Shown: positions 12,841 to 26,223, numbered from the stretch's first letter. The stretch is 64,000 nt of DNA from Pampus argenteus (GCA_036937835.1 CM072876.1:15159501-15223500); one strand, 5' to 3'. Program-made: numbers and translations. The notes: generated by a model not told the origin, from the sequence alone.

Positions 12841-12999
12841 TCTCCTCTCCTCTCCTCTCCTCTCCTCTCCTCTCCTCTCCTCTCCTCTCCTCTCCTCTCC
12901 TCTCCTCTCCTCTCCTCTCCTCTCCTCTCCTCTCCTCTCCTCTCCTCTCCTCTCCTCTCCTCTCCTCTCCTCTCCTCTCCTCTCCTCTCCTCTCCTCTC
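12841..12999. repeat. (TCTCC)n pentanucleotide array, about 32 copies
   Basis: A near-perfect pentanucleotide tandem array of about 159 bp, pure pyrimidine on the + strand. It produces false open frames of Ser-Ser-Pro-Leu-Leu (+) and Arg-Gly-Glu-Glu-Arg (-). Mirror-symmetric polypyrimidine of this kind can form triplex (H-DNA). Confidence 0.97.
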
Positions 13000-13917
13000 T
13001 AACCTGACAGTGATGTGCCTCATCAATGCTAATGGTGTAAAGATGAGTGTGTGTTTGTGTGTATGCAGGGAGTTCAGAGGAAGCATCTTGTCAGCCCATA
13101 TTGGACCACATCATTGTGAATTGTTAAGAGTTGTGGGAGGCGTGCTTTGTTTTGCTTCCAATATGTGCCGTTGTCAAAACTAATTACAATAAAACAGTAA
13201 CAGCTTCTCTGTTTCTGTTTACGCCTAAAAACAAATGTAATTTCTGATGATAAAAAAGGTCATTAACTTGTGTTTTGATAAAAGAATCAAACATGCAACT
13301 ACATTTAATGCTCAATGCTTTAGTTGCATTATTATAACTACTATATAATATATTCCTAATACGTTATGAATATATTTTGAATATCTAATTCATGTGCATC
13401 TGCAGGGGTTTAAACCAAATCATTTGAGGTGTCAGTTGTTAGTGATGAATCTGATGAATTTTAGGTTCCCGGCCCCTGTGTTGTCATAGTATCACTGTAT
13501 CCTTCTACTGTATGCTACCTGCCCAGCACCAAACAACATATGGACACAGTTAGCAACGAGTTGGTGAATATAGTGGAGAATTTAGCAGTGAAATATAGAG
13601 CTAAAAGCTGAGTGAATATTGAAGTCTTTGAGTGGACAGAAAAACAATTCCAAATGACGCTAAAGGACATCCACCGATATACTCATAGAGTTACTGAAAA
13701 TGAAAACCAATCCACATTTCTTGATGAACACGATTGACCTGAATCAACATTAAAACACAGCTGAATTAAATGTTTGTATTAGACTGTAGCATATGCCAGG
13801 GATAGATGATGAACAGCCTCAGGCGCTTTCCTCTGCCCCCATTATTTTCTCTTCCAAACTCCCTTATCTATTCTTCCTCCCTTCACTCTTTTTTTTTTCT
13901 TCTTTTACCTCACTTGA

Positions 13918-14028
13918 CCCCCCCCCCCCACCCCCCCACCCCACCCCTCCATCTCCCATCTCTCTCTCTCTGTGTCACTGTCTTAATTCTTCTCACACAC
14001 ACTGCACCCCCCCCCCCCCCCCCCCCCC
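13918..14028. repeat. C-rich low-complexity tract ending in C22
   Basis: C-rich blocks with single A interruptions at 13918-13949, then CT and CA dinucleotides, then a run of 22 C at 14007-14028. The proline-rich open frames over it follow from composition alone. Confidence 0.9.
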
Positions 14029-16580
14029 TCCTTGGCCCACCACCCGCCTCCCTCGTTCCCTCTCACTGCGACGCAGCAAGCTGCACACAGAAGCCGCGTT
14101 TCCCCTTTCACCTCACTGTTTTGCTTCTGTATTTCTGTCCTGACAGCTGCTCTCGGTGGCGCCTGCTGCAGTCGCAGGCAACCTGACAATCGTCACCCTC
14201 CATCACTCACTCAGCGGTTGGTTAAAATCCCACCACATGACAAAGCGTCGGAATCAGATGGCTCATTCTATCTAGACCATCTTTTGTATGTGCTCATATA
14301 GTGATCGCTTATATTGCCTTAGCCGTGAACTGGCCTTTCTGACTCAATACCAGCATCATCACCGTATTTAATGTACACGCTTGGCAAAATGGGGAAGCGA
14401 AACATAGAAGCTGCCGCCTGCTTGAGGTGTTTTGCGGTTCTCTCGTGAAGACATAAATAACTGATTTCCAACGTGTACTTCTCTAAACAGGCTCCGGAAG
14501 CTTTTATCTTAAGTTGTTTACAGTACCAGTGTTCACACTCTGCAGGAACCAGCTCGGTAATCAATACAGACATAAATCATAAGCTACTATACCACGGTCA
14601 GTCCTGCCTGTGAAGACAGTTAAATGGATCAGGATAAAATGCTGGATGATTACATTAATGGCATCAGCTCACTGAGCTGCTTTTACATTTGCTGTATTGG
14701 AGGCCTGTCCTTTACTCTTGCTTTATATCGCTTACTCCGCTTTATATCGCTTAGGGTGTTTTCAAACCTTTAGTTTGTCCCTTCACACATTAAAAAAAAA
14801 TAAAATCTTAAATTGAACCAAAGTGTATCATTTAAATCTACGTGAGAACATTTTCTCCCCTCGTTGGTCAGATATGTGGAGCGAGAATGTCGTAAATCCA
14901 TCCAGTATTCACTTAAAAAGAAACAAAAGAGTTGCCTCTACAAAAGAAAAAAAAAAAAAATATTAATGTCAAAATTGTAAGCATGTGCGCTGGTTATTAT
15001 CTCCCCCTCCACGCTTATGAGGAGCAGCTTTAGTTTTATGGCCGTACGTTCTGTGCTGCAGTGGACGCAGTATGTGTGTGTATGTGAGGTCGGAGCGCTC
15101 AGTTGTCATTCTTGCCGTGTTTGAAGACGGCGTACAGAAGCAACATACGACAGAATAAATATGCAGTTGTATATACCCACGACAAAACAAGTTACAGTTG
15201 AGTCGCTCATCGCTTTCATGCTAAATTAACCTGAGACTGGCTCCTAAACGCCACCGTGGACACCAACTCGTGACCTAATTTTTTGTTTCCTCTGATCTCC
15301 CTTCACAATGTTGAATCCAGCAAAGAAATGCTACAAAAGCAGCGATTGTGATAGGTCATCTCGCAGATGAAGATGATTTCTTGCTCTGGTAAATGCCTCT
15401 TTCAATCTGGAATCGCAGCCGCTTTGATTTTTTTCCTCTTTGAAGTTCAGTTGTGACGGAGACAAAGAATCGCTTCTCGAGTATTTCAGCTGCTGAAGGA
15501 GAAAATAAGAGGTTCGACATGTGGAAGTGGGCAGCTTCTATTGTACGTCGTCTTGTGTTCGGTTGACACAGAAAACCAGCTTAGCGTCGCCTTTTTTTTT
15601 TACAATGATTTTACTCGAGTTTGTGCTTATCGTAGATGTGAAGGAATGTGTGAGGAAGCTATTGAACAAAGCACAGAATAGTTTCCATCTGAGGGAAGCA
15701 AGTAGATGTGGCCCACTGCTGACACTCGGAAAGTGTGTGTGTGTGTGTACTTGCTCCCTTAATACATGACACATTCATGGCTTTGATGCCTTTTAGGAGT
15801 CTGTGCGTGTATACACAGTATGTGTGTGCTTATTTCTTTCATCGACTGGTCTGACATCATATAAAGCAGCGGCCTCGTCACGTCATCACTATGTGCCGAG
15901 TCAGAAGGAGAGCATGTCTTTTCTTCTGACTCTTGTTAATGCGACGTGGTTTCAAAACTGTGACTTCACACGTAGATGAATGAAGGTCTAGTCACACACA
16001 CACACTGTGTTTACCTCTGTTACTGTTTTCTCCCTAAAAAGGTTAGAGCGTAGAGAGCGGGATGGAGGGATGTGTCACAGTGTCTGTGTTGTGGTCTGGC
16101 CACTAATCCCGCTCCCGTCATGTCACAGCAGAGAGGGGGGGGGAGAAAAAAGCTGAACAGAAACACGATCACGTATATAAAGGAGAAATAAGGAGCAGAG
16201 GATGAACAGGAAGTGTACCATCCCCGTCCCCTGCAGCTTTTTTTATTTTTTATTTTTTTTAAATACCAGTCGATATCAGCGTGGAATAAATGGTCAGAAA
16301 AACAACGCTGTCCCGGCCTGACCTGTGCCGTCGTGTTGCAGTGCCAGCAGCTCGCTGCCTATAAAAGCAGTTTGTGTTGAAAAAGGCTGCAGGAGGAATG
16401 TGACCAGCAGCGTGATTGCCTCATCTATCGGTGGGAATGGATGAAGTGCAGCACCCCTGCAGCTATAATACATCTGCTTATCTGTCCATGTGCCTTTTTA
16501 TGTATTCTGCTCAGTCGCGCGCTCACACACGTACAGCAGAGAGCAGGTGAACACTTCGCACTTTGTGGAAACACACAACA

Positions 16581-16770
16581 AGGGCTGCAACTAAAAATGA
16601 TTGATTTAATCATGTATTTTCTGAATAACTGATGTATTTCTATCACAGTTTCACACACACAGTTCCTTATTTGGTCAGACCAACAGTCTAAATCCTCACA
16701 CTGGTGAAGCTAAAATCAGGGAATAATTAACTTGTCCTTGACTGACTAATCAATTAATTGAGTACTAGAT
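16581..16770. repeat. Old teleost interspersed repeat copy
   Basis: The copy starts with 'agggctgcaactaaaaatga', continues with 'ggtcagaccaacagtctaaa' and ends with 'actgactaatcaattaattg'. These are the diagnostic parts of the same family as 5501-5660 and of the host repeat of the LINE near 36262/38446. It lies in enah intron 3. Confidence 0.65.
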
Positions 16771-19700
16771 GCAGATTTCTTACTGATCTCCTCTGAAGGC
16801 TGTAAGAGGTCATTATGATCAGGGTTGTTCATTAAATCAGGTTATTGTTATGTGTTGTATGTTAAAACTGAATATGTAGGTGTTGGGAGTAAGAAGTATT
16901 TCCTTGAAGTGAAGCATAAATATATATTATAGTATAAAATTAAAATAGTCAAGCACATGAAAATTGTACTTAATGACTGTACTTAGTTACTTTCCACCTA
17001 ATATATGTGAATAGATCTAATAATTAATCATAAAATGATCTTTGCCAGACAACCAGTGTCTAATTCTCTCCTCCGTTTGCCTGGACAGCCGGAGCCAGAC
17101 TTGGCAGAAGTTTGTCTCCATGGAGACCCGTGAAAAGTTGCTAGCCGGGGATCATCATTTATTTTGAGTGTCTGTGCGGTCGCTGCCAACAGTACGCCAT
17201 GTGGCACTCAATCTTGTGAAACCTTTTTTGTGGGGAGGAGGAGGGGTGGAAACCGGAGACGCACGGGAGAACTCTTCATCCCATAGAAACAGTAACGGAC
17301 CGAGTTTGTTTTCACAGGCCATGCAGGTGAAGGCATGGTGTAAACATTCAGGGGTTGAACACCGCCGCCGACGGTGCACCGCATCAGTCTGGCATGTGTT
17401 TATGTTCGTCAGGATCGTGACAGCGCGTGACCAGGATTGCATCAGAGCCCTCCCCCCCACATTTGTCCGCCTGCCCCACTTTTCTTTTTCTTGATGAGCT
17501 CATGGTCTCTGGCATCAAACCCCAGTTTGGCAAAGTGGCAGGCTACACGCTGCAACACAGCTGGACAACTGCAGACAAAGTTTAGACGTTTAGTCGAAGA
17601 AGACAATACGGTTCAGAAAGAAAGGTTTGGAAAGAAATAAAAGAGGCAGAAAGGGGGAAGTGCGCGTGAGCAAGTGAATAAAGTCAGAGAGGAAAGTAAA
17701 GATCAGAAAGGATAACTCTAAGAGAGCAGGTCACACGTCCACCAGCTTTCTGACTGCTGCTGCTGCTAGTCACTTTGGTAAACAGAGGACCCCCTTAAGG
17801 GACCCCCGTCACTGAGGTATCCACAGACATGCCTGCTGCAGCAAGAGTTCACCGATTCCCCCGGGATCAACAAAAGATCAGCTGCGCTCAAATCATCCTC
17901 AGGAGTGAGTAGGAATGACGGGACAGATCGAGGGGGGGTATGGGTATGTCTGTGCATCTCTTGTTGTAGATAATGCATGACACGAAAAAGAATCTCTGAA
18001 GATTATAGATTCAATTAACAATTTTATTATTTTATCATGAAGTTGTTTTCCATCCAAGCATGCCAAACATCACCAAATCCAACTTCTCCAGTGATTTGTT
18101 TTCCTTTTGATAATCTCTGAATATCTCTGAGCTTGGGTTGGGAAAAAATAAGCTTGGTTGTTTTTTTTAATAACTAATAATTACTGAGCTTAAAAATCTC
18201 TTATGTGCGCTGGACAGGATCTGCAGACAAAATCGATTCACTTTGAAGTTCCGTGAGTCGACTTTGAGAGAATTCAAACAAATACGGCACCACGTTTTGT
18301 TGCCAACTGAAGAAACATTTTAGCTGAATGCTGGAGCCTGAAAAGACTGTTAGCGTGTGAACATCTTCTCTTAACGTTTAGACATAAAGTGTTCATGCTA
18401 CTTGCAACAAGTTCATGCTACTTGCAGGTAATTTGCACACATGCATATATTCCACCGCCGCTTCCTTTCACAAGTAATTATACAAGCGAAAAAATTCATG
18501 AGGTCGTCCGCCAGCGTGTGTTTAAACGTTTTCCCATCCCTGTCCCACGTGCCTCAGACACATTTCAGCCGGAAGCGAAGCCTCTACGGGGAACCCTGAT
18601 TGGCTACTAAGCCATCGTGTAATTTCATTGGTCAAGCTGCGCTCTAGTTGTCATGTAGCAACAGTGTAGAAAGGCCGGAGGGGGTTTCCATGGTCGACCT
18701 CTGTGTTTCCCAGCTGCGTGCGTACATTTCTCAAGCAAGCCGTAAAAAGCATATGCTGCATTTATGAGTACAAATGTAAAACTCCATAAACAAAAAAAGA
18801 AGCAGAGCAGGTGATGTCTCGGAGTCAGCATGGATTGTTCTATTTGATGAAACGTGACGGGTAACGTAGCTTGATACGGACGGTTCCTTGTTTAGTCTAG
18901 AATATGGAAAAGATACTTGCTAATGAGAAACATGCCTGATGCTGTGTTGTCTATGTTTAAGGCCGAGCAGTAAGTGGTGACAAGAACACATTATTACTGC
19001 AGAAACACTTCACCAAACCCCAAACCGCCTCGACTCTTACAAAACTCAAGAGGGAATAAACAAAACACTTGAGTTTATGAGCCAAGACATCGTCTACTGG
19101 ATCATATGGAAAAAAAACATGAGACGTGAGCCATCTCATCTGCTCATCATTTGAAAAAAAAACAACAAGCGTGAATCCTGTGTTAAGACGGTAGTTTGTT
19201 AAATTTGAATAGCACAAAAACACCCCTAAAAAAAGTGGTAGTCTTTTGTCATTTTGTTTTTGTAAATTTCTGCCCATAAAAGTCTGTCCAATTCATAGGA
19301 CTCAAACCACTGCATCCCTACGTTCACTTCGTACCACTGGCCATAATTGCATGTTCGTGGAGATGCGTCTCAATAAAATATTGTTTCAGCTCTGATGATG
19401 AATTATATACTAGTACGCTTCGTCCTTCTCCATCTAAAATGTTCTGCTGCTGTCTCTTGTAAATTCAGTGCTGACAAAATGAGCCTGGCACAATTTATTG
19501 AGCGTTCACGAGCAGTGGTGAATGATCTGAGACTCATTTCACTAGAGAGGCTGATGAGGCAGATTTGTGCACAGCTGCCTCCTCCCGCGCTTCTTCCCTC
19601 ATTTCCTCCGCTTCTTTTCTCCCTTTTCATTGTTTGAATTGACTTAATATGTGGAGAGAGCTACATCTGTCTGCAGCACTCCTCCTCCTTTGTTGTCGTC

Positions 19701-19903
19701 TGGCTTTTTTTTTATCTCACGCGCTCTTCAAAAGGATTTGGTTTTTCCATTAGCTCGGGCCGGCTGATGATGAGTCATGCAGCGATATATAATTCATGGC
19801 GGTATTGGTTTTTGTGCGTCTGAAAGATGCTCATGGGTGAAGTGGAGGCAGCAGTTAAACAGGAACATCCCGGACAGCCTTTTTACTGCCTGTGTCTCAG
19901 TGT

Positions 19904-19905
<2 letters not shown>

Positions 19906-19943
<38 letters not shown>
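19906..19943. repeat. (CA)n microsatellite
   Basis: An uninterrupted CA run of about 19 units in enah intron 3. Confidence 0.95.
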
Positions 19944-19945
<2 letters not shown>

Positions 19946-22391
19946 CAAATCCACCTTGAGAGATTGTAGCAATCATCAGCGTCTGTCTTCATTTTAGCAA
20001 AACAATCCTTATTTAGCTCTTTGACTTACTGCTGCCTCTTATTAATAAGACCTCTGCATATGAAAATAGCACATTTTAAGAAGAGAACTTTCCCTCAGTA
20101 GCAAATTTAAAAACAAAATGCCAATAATCAACATAAACCCAACCTTTATTAACCTAACATAAAGTCCACAAGTCAGCATGAACTCATACAGCCAAACATT
20201 GTTCAAGCGTATAGAACTTAATTTTAAATTCTAGTATAGATCCAAACATTTTCAAAGATGCCAAATATGTCAAACTAAAAAAAAAAAAACCAGAAAATAT
20301 GTGTTAAATGATGTACAATGCATTTCCAATATTTCTGTTTGATATAATGCTGCAGCTGCAGTCAAGTTATCAAATAATTATTTCAGCTCAACTTTTGTTA
20401 CCATATTTTTGTCATGTTGACAGATTTAGTCATCTGATCCATATCCAGAGTCTTGCACTTCTAGGAATCTTTGAAAAGATTCTATTAATATTTATTTGTT
20501 TTGGTCATGATGCTTTTGACCCAGTTGTTGTTTATCCTACGTCAACTCATGCCAGTGTTAACCCTTCAAGGCTATAGGTTAGTCCACTTGTTGCCGGGCA
20601 GATCTTAAACTATAATAAGTACATGTTTACAGGTTGTGTCACTGACATATTATCCCCCTCGTCCAACACTGGTTGCAGGATCGATCTCCCGTGTCACTCA
20701 GATATTCTCACAGGGCAGTGGGTTGGAGTCAAATGTCCAGCGGTCATCCGTAGGTGGCGTTAAGGGGATGTTTAGCTGGGCGAGGACCGCAGAGGTGCCG
20801 ATCTCCTGCTGCTCTTCTAGACATCCTGACTCCTCCGAGCCCCAAAATAATCTCCCGACATGTAGGACACAGTGGATGAGTCAGAGATGGACGCAAAAAC
20901 GGACGCAAATCTTTCTGTGATGCGTTCAAATTCCACTGCTAATTAACATTAATTAATCATTTCAGGAGAAGAAATAAAGCCTGCGATACAGTAAATGTCA
21001 TTTCATTAACTCATAAATAATTCAAGTGTTCCCAGAGGCCTTGCTTCTTTAGTATTTATGGATTTGAGTTATTTATTCCCGAAGTTATTTATCTGAATAT
21101 GAGTTGATTTCCTTTTAAAGCACTCGACTTTTAATTCTTGTTAATCAAGCATCAAAGTTGTTCAGTGTGCCTCAGGACGCTGGAGGTTATGCAGATATGG
21201 CTTCACTTCTACTGCGTTGCTTTAAAGGATGAGGTCTAAATGTAATCAAGGACATGACTTACCCCAAAAACTCCCACCTTGAAAGTCATTAAGAAGTCTG
21301 ATAGAGCGTGCTTGAGCTTTTAAGCCCCTGCATTATATCGGCCAACAAATCCGTTTAATGGCAAGGTTGATTTAGAGTACTTTAAAGTCATGGAGAAGGT
21401 GAGGAGAGGTGCGGGTGCAGACAGAGTGGACAGTGGTGCCGAGATGGGGGGAGATACAGAGTTTAAAGCAGGTAGCCTATCTAATGTAATGGTTATTGAT
21501 AGACCTCAAGGAAGCATTACACCTTCTTTTCCTGGAAACATGTTGGTCAGCAGGAATCAGGAGATGAAGACGAAGCAATTTGTCAACAAATGTCATGAAA
21601 AGTCCACGACCTCCTCCAGTTACAGATGTATACATAATATGTGACATGACAAGTAGTGTGGAAGCCAGTTGTGGTCCAACATAGATAGAAGGTAATGATT
21701 TCCTCAGCGATCACCCTGAATGTCCTCCCCTGCTTGAGCCAATCTACTCCGGCTATAGATGGAGTATTTTTTTTTTTGTTGTTGTTTTTTTTAACCCGAC
21801 AACAAGTTTCAGAGGTCATGACATCATATACGTTACGTATGATACGTGGAAGCCAACACTGTAACCCAGCTATCGGAGCTGTTTGCTAGCCGGTCTAAAT
21901 AAACCTGCGTGTGAGACGTTATTTTCCCGACAGGTTGGTTAAGACAGTTGGAATTTCCCCAGAGGAGTCTCTCTCTGTGACTCCGGAGTGTATGTTGAGT
22001 TACTGGGTGAAATTCCCACCACATGCTAAAAATGTACGCACGCGTGATGCTGTCAGACGCCTCGGCTCAAAGTGTCCACCAAAACAGAGCGTGAGCTTCA
22101 TATATTATTTATAACCCCCCTGTGTGCTTTTTAGTCTGTTTGTCTCCAACCAGATGACGGATGGACATGGTGTGTATAAAAATGTACTGAACACATGCTC
22201 ATCCAGCGCAGACACACACACACACACACACTCTCCCAGGAACACCTTGACCTCTTGGTAGGTGGCAGCGTCAGCTCCTCACTTACACAAACATAGATGG
22301 ATGACAGGTTGTTTCTCTGCTGGTAGAATGACTGGCTTCTTTACGCCTCCTTTCACTCACTCAATCTTCCTCTGGTGTCTACTTCATCTTT

Positions 22392-22480
22392 TTCAGCTCA
22401 ACTTTAATTATTGATTAATCTGCCAATTTATTTACTTGATTATTCAAATAATAGTTTTGTCTATTAGAAGTGAGAAATGT
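22392..22480. repeat. Old teleost interspersed repeat fragment
   Basis: The fragment contains 'tttcagctcaactttaatta' at its edge, then 'ttgattaatctgccaattta' and 'cttgattattcaaataatag', matching the palindromic ATTAATC-rich end of the family seen at 5501 and 16581. The rest of the element is not recognisable. Confidence 0.5.
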
Positions 22481-23695
22481 AAAAAAAAAAAAACAAAACA
22501 CGAAACCATATTTGTAATTTTACATGATTCTAAAACCCCTGACTGACTGGATTATGGAACTACTTTTTAAAGAAAAAATAGTCCCTGTGAATTATATGGA
22601 GTAGCTTCTCGGTGAAAAAAAGCAGTTTAAGTTTCATCTTTCATCTGTAGGTAGTCATATAGGAAAAGTGATCTTTTTGTTGTTGCATTGGTTTGAAGGT
22701 TAAAGCTGAAAATCTGCTTTCTTGTAATTCAGGTGAATGTTTAATGCTTCGTTCCTGTGATCCTAAATGAATAATTTAGGTAAAAGACATTTATATGAAA
22801 CATAAAACTGTAGAGTTCTAGCTGCTTTACCCTCCGCTCCATCCATATCCATCACACACACACACACACATATGCTGGTAATGATATTGAGGGCAGCAGC
22901 GGTGTGTCCTTCTCTGCGTATGAATAATAGATTGAATCCAGGAAGTGCAAACTGGCCGACCAGCCCATGAGGTAGAGAGTCCTACCACATCCTATAAACA
23001 GATCTCTTTCTCTCTCTCTCTGTGCCTTCCATGTCTTGTCAGGTTGTTTCTCCTGGTTCTTCATCTCTGTCACACTCTCATCCTCTCTTCCAGCTTTTCC
23101 AGCTGTCCTATAAATCTCCAGCTTTCTCTCTCTCTCCCTCTCTCTCTCTCTCTCGCTCCCTCCCTCCCTCCTTCTCTTATGTTTATCCCTCCCTCTCACT
23201 CTCCCTTTGTTTCCATCAATTATAATCTATTGAAGAAAGCGGCACAAAGAGCAACCACACCCAGCATTTTCAGCGTCACCGTTTTAAAGGTGTACCATCA
23301 GTACATGGAGGCATCAGATCACAGAGGATAAAGACCGCCTGCCGCAACAAGACATTGGATATTATATTCAGAAAATCCTTACCTTGTTCTGGTGGAACTT
23401 TGTGAGCGTTAACAGACCCACCCTGCAGCAGCGTGGATGATGCAGAGCTGAATCAAAAGGAAATTGAAAATCTCAGCTATGGTTTTGTATGTGAGCTCTC
23501 AGGATTGTAGTGCGGGTGCCGGGCCGGTGGGGGCAGCTGGCAGCAGGGTGGTGGTTGCACTAGGGCCTGGCAACGGGTCAGACGGGGCCCCACACAGACT
23601 GTGGCGCTACGTTTGCTGCCAGAGGAGGCCTACGCTGACTTCATGTACGTACACAAGTTCAGAGACGGGAACAGAAATCCCGAGTTATTTAACTG

Positions 23696-23728
<33 letters not shown>

Positions 23729-25424
23729 TCTGTGGGAAAAGATGTAGTGACTTTATTAGCAGTTGTGAAAGTAGGAGGTGAGATGCTCTTTTTAAGGTAC
23801 TTTCCTTTTGTTTTCTCTGTCCCTAGATAGGATACTGCAAACGCCCTCCATCCCTGAGGTGTATTTTAGTACCAGATAGTGATCTCATGTGCAGCAAATA
23901 CAGTGAAGTCTTTTTTTTTCTGTCTGTGAATAGTTTGCTACCTCTCATTAGCTTCACTTTGTGCCGTCTCTCTGCCTCTGTCTCGTCATTTTTTATTTAT
24001 TTTTCTCAGTATTGTGTCAGATAGTGCTTTTGGAAGCGGGCCAAGTCTAAGTGCTGTTGTCTTGGGTTATCAAATCAATTCAGATCTCTTAAGACAAGAG
24101 AAAGAAAAGTTCACATTTAAAAATGCCACCAACCCCCCGGCTCCTTATGTTGTTTAATAATAAAGATGGAGACCTGATCTGATCTTAAGACTTCCTTCCT
24201 GAGCAGCTTTGGAGGCTGCAGCCCTGCTATGCTGCTGCATGTGTTCTGTCATTAGCACATAAGCTCTATTAGAGCAGACGGTAACACAATTACACCCGCA
24301 GGGAGCGGAAGATGGAGACGAGGGACCATGTCAGCAATTACACTCTTATTCTGCAGATGCAGACTGCCTGTGGACTGGGCTTAATTCAGTAGCATTTCAG
24401 TTCAGCTGATGCCATCAAGATGGTAATAAGATGAGATGATGTGGATAAGCAGCAGATGGAGCGCTAGATGTAAAAAACGGTGATTATGTGCCCTGTTCTG
24501 TACATGAGTTTAGCTTCTGTCTTTCACCCGCTCACTAAATGCTTTACAGTCAACACACACAGACACACACACACAGACACACACACAGACACACAGACAG
24601 ACACAGACAGGGGTCTGTACCTTCTGAACGCTCCATTGATCCACAGCTTTCCCTGAAGATGTTTTCTGCTCAGGGATTAAAAAGCTTTACATAAATATTG
24701 GAAACTGGTTTCGTTTACCGTCAACACTGTCCGACTACTCTTTGCTGACTCGCACTTTTTCTCTCACACGCTCACTTCTCTGCTGGAACAACGATGCACA
24801 CCACACTGAAACACTGGGAGAAAATAATCAGCGATAATCAGAATAAAGACTAAAGAAACGCACAAGAAAGTTCCACTGGAGCCAAAAACATGAAAAAAAC
24901 TATGCTTCAAAAATTATTGTTACTCTCTTGATACATTATATAAGAAAGAAAACATGTACTGCACCTTTAATGGTGGTTATAAAGCCTGCGTCTTTATTGA
25001 TCGTGACTGTTTCCGTTCAACGTGACTTTGTGTCTGGACAACCTCTCGTAGCACAATATTTGTTTGAACACATCACTGTTTCCTTTAAAAATTTGGCCAT
25101 TTTAAAGGATGAATCCCAGCAATTTTACATGTCAAAGTGTGTTTTCAGGTGTTGCAGAGTACTACTGCATATGTGTTCCATAAAGGAAGCTGTTGGGGTT
25201 GGAGTCAGAAAGAAGTGACGTTAGCCTCTGTAGCTAGCAGCCCCAGGCTACAATAGCCACTTCTAGCATAACACACGCAAATCTGTACAGTCGAGTGAGT
25301 TAATTTGCATTGTGGGTAATGTAGGCACCTGTCTCTATGGCTTGAAAAAAGTCTGTACGGTGTGGCTCGTCTGTTATCTCTACACCAGGCTGAATACTAA
25401 TTGCAGTAAAAGCTGCTTCTGGTT

Positions 25425-25425
<1 letters not shown>

Positions 25426-25466
<41 letters not shown>

Positions 25467-25655
25467 TGTGTTTGTGTGTTTGCTTGCATGTTGGTCCGTC
25501 TGGCCTTGTTCAGGTTTTGCAGAAAAGTTAGCTCATTAGCAAGTGTAAATTAGACAGTGATGTCAGCGTGTCTCTTGTTCGCATGCCAGAGGCTACTGAG
25601 GGCGTGTGTGTGTGTGTGTGTGTGTGTGCGTGTGTGCGTGTGTGTGTGTGTGTGT
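25426..25655. repeat. Two (GT)n microsatellites
   Basis: GT arrays at 25426-25463 and, with a few C interruptions, at 25603-25655, separated by about 140 bp of unique intron sequence. Confidence 0.92.
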
Positions 25656-26186
25656 CAGAGTTTATGCTCAGACTGTGACTTTTTTTACATGTACTTTTTC
25701 AACAAAAACTTGCTCCCTAGTTGAATTTTGTTTGGGGACATTATATAATAGTTTCACTTTAAAAGCAGCTACTCTGGTACTACAGGCTCGTAGGTTAATA
25801 TAAGATCTGATGTGGGATGAAGAAGCCGTCTGAACATTAGCGTTCAGACACTCATGAGTTCAAAACAAAATAACATTAGAGTCTTATAGCTCAGTTTAAA
25901 TAGACACAATGTAAATTTGTTTTGTATGCTTTCTAATATAGAAAAGGTAGATTAATTTTCATTGATTTTTATTACGTACATTATCACTTTTACAATGGAG
26001 ACCTGGCCAAAATGGCAGCATAAACTATGTTGTCACATAGTTGCATAAGAACGCACAATTAATGTACAACAATCATGCATATCACACCAAAATAGGAAGT
26101 TGGCAGTTGCGTTACTCATGCACATATATTCCTGGACTATTAAAACGGAGCATGATGAAGACGTAAGATGAATGTCTAACTGGAGC

Positions 26187-26210
26187 TGTGTGTGTGTGTG
26201 TGTGTGTGTG
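26187..26210 (+). promoter_or_regulatory. enah: (TG)12 tract in the 3' splice site region of enah exon 4
   Basis: Twelve TG units end 13 nt before the exon. Only 'tcgccctctgcag' lies between the repeat and the exon, so the repeat largely replaces the polypyrimidine tract. UG repeats in pre-mRNA are known binding sites for TDP-43 and CELF proteins; the CFTR exon 9 acceptor has the same arrangement. A regulatory effect here is inferred. Confidence 0.55.
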
Positions 26211-26223
26211 TCGCCCTCTGCAG

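Larger units (their letters stand above)
11733..26223 (+). other. enah: enah intron 3
   Basis: A 14.5-kb intron without a recognised enah exon. It contains a (TCTCC)n tract at 12841-12999, poly-C and C/A-rich tracts at 13918-14028, several (CA)n/(GT)n arrays, two copies of the old teleost repeat (16581-16770, 22392-22480), a 20-bp tandem duplication at 18391-18426 and a GC-rich coding-like patch at 23510-23690. AT-rich stretches with TTAATTAA-like motifs near 20935-21150 and a moderately complex stretch at 24160-24440 look like possible conserved non-coding DNA, but this is only an impression. Confidence 0.8.

Noticed and set aside
12683..13183. Open frame of 166 codons (+) over the pentanucleotide array
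   Set aside because: It consists mainly of Ser-Pro-Leu repeats caused by the (TCTCC)n tract; there are no splice or family signals.
13793..14186. Proline-rich open frames of more than 110 codons in two frames
   Set aside because: They arise from poly-C and CT-rich low-complexity DNA, and two overlapping frames are equally open. There is no domain.
24550..24610. Regular short repeats that could suggest a CRISPR array
   Set aside because: They are interrupted ACAC/AGAC microsatellite units without unique spacers, in a vertebrate intron.
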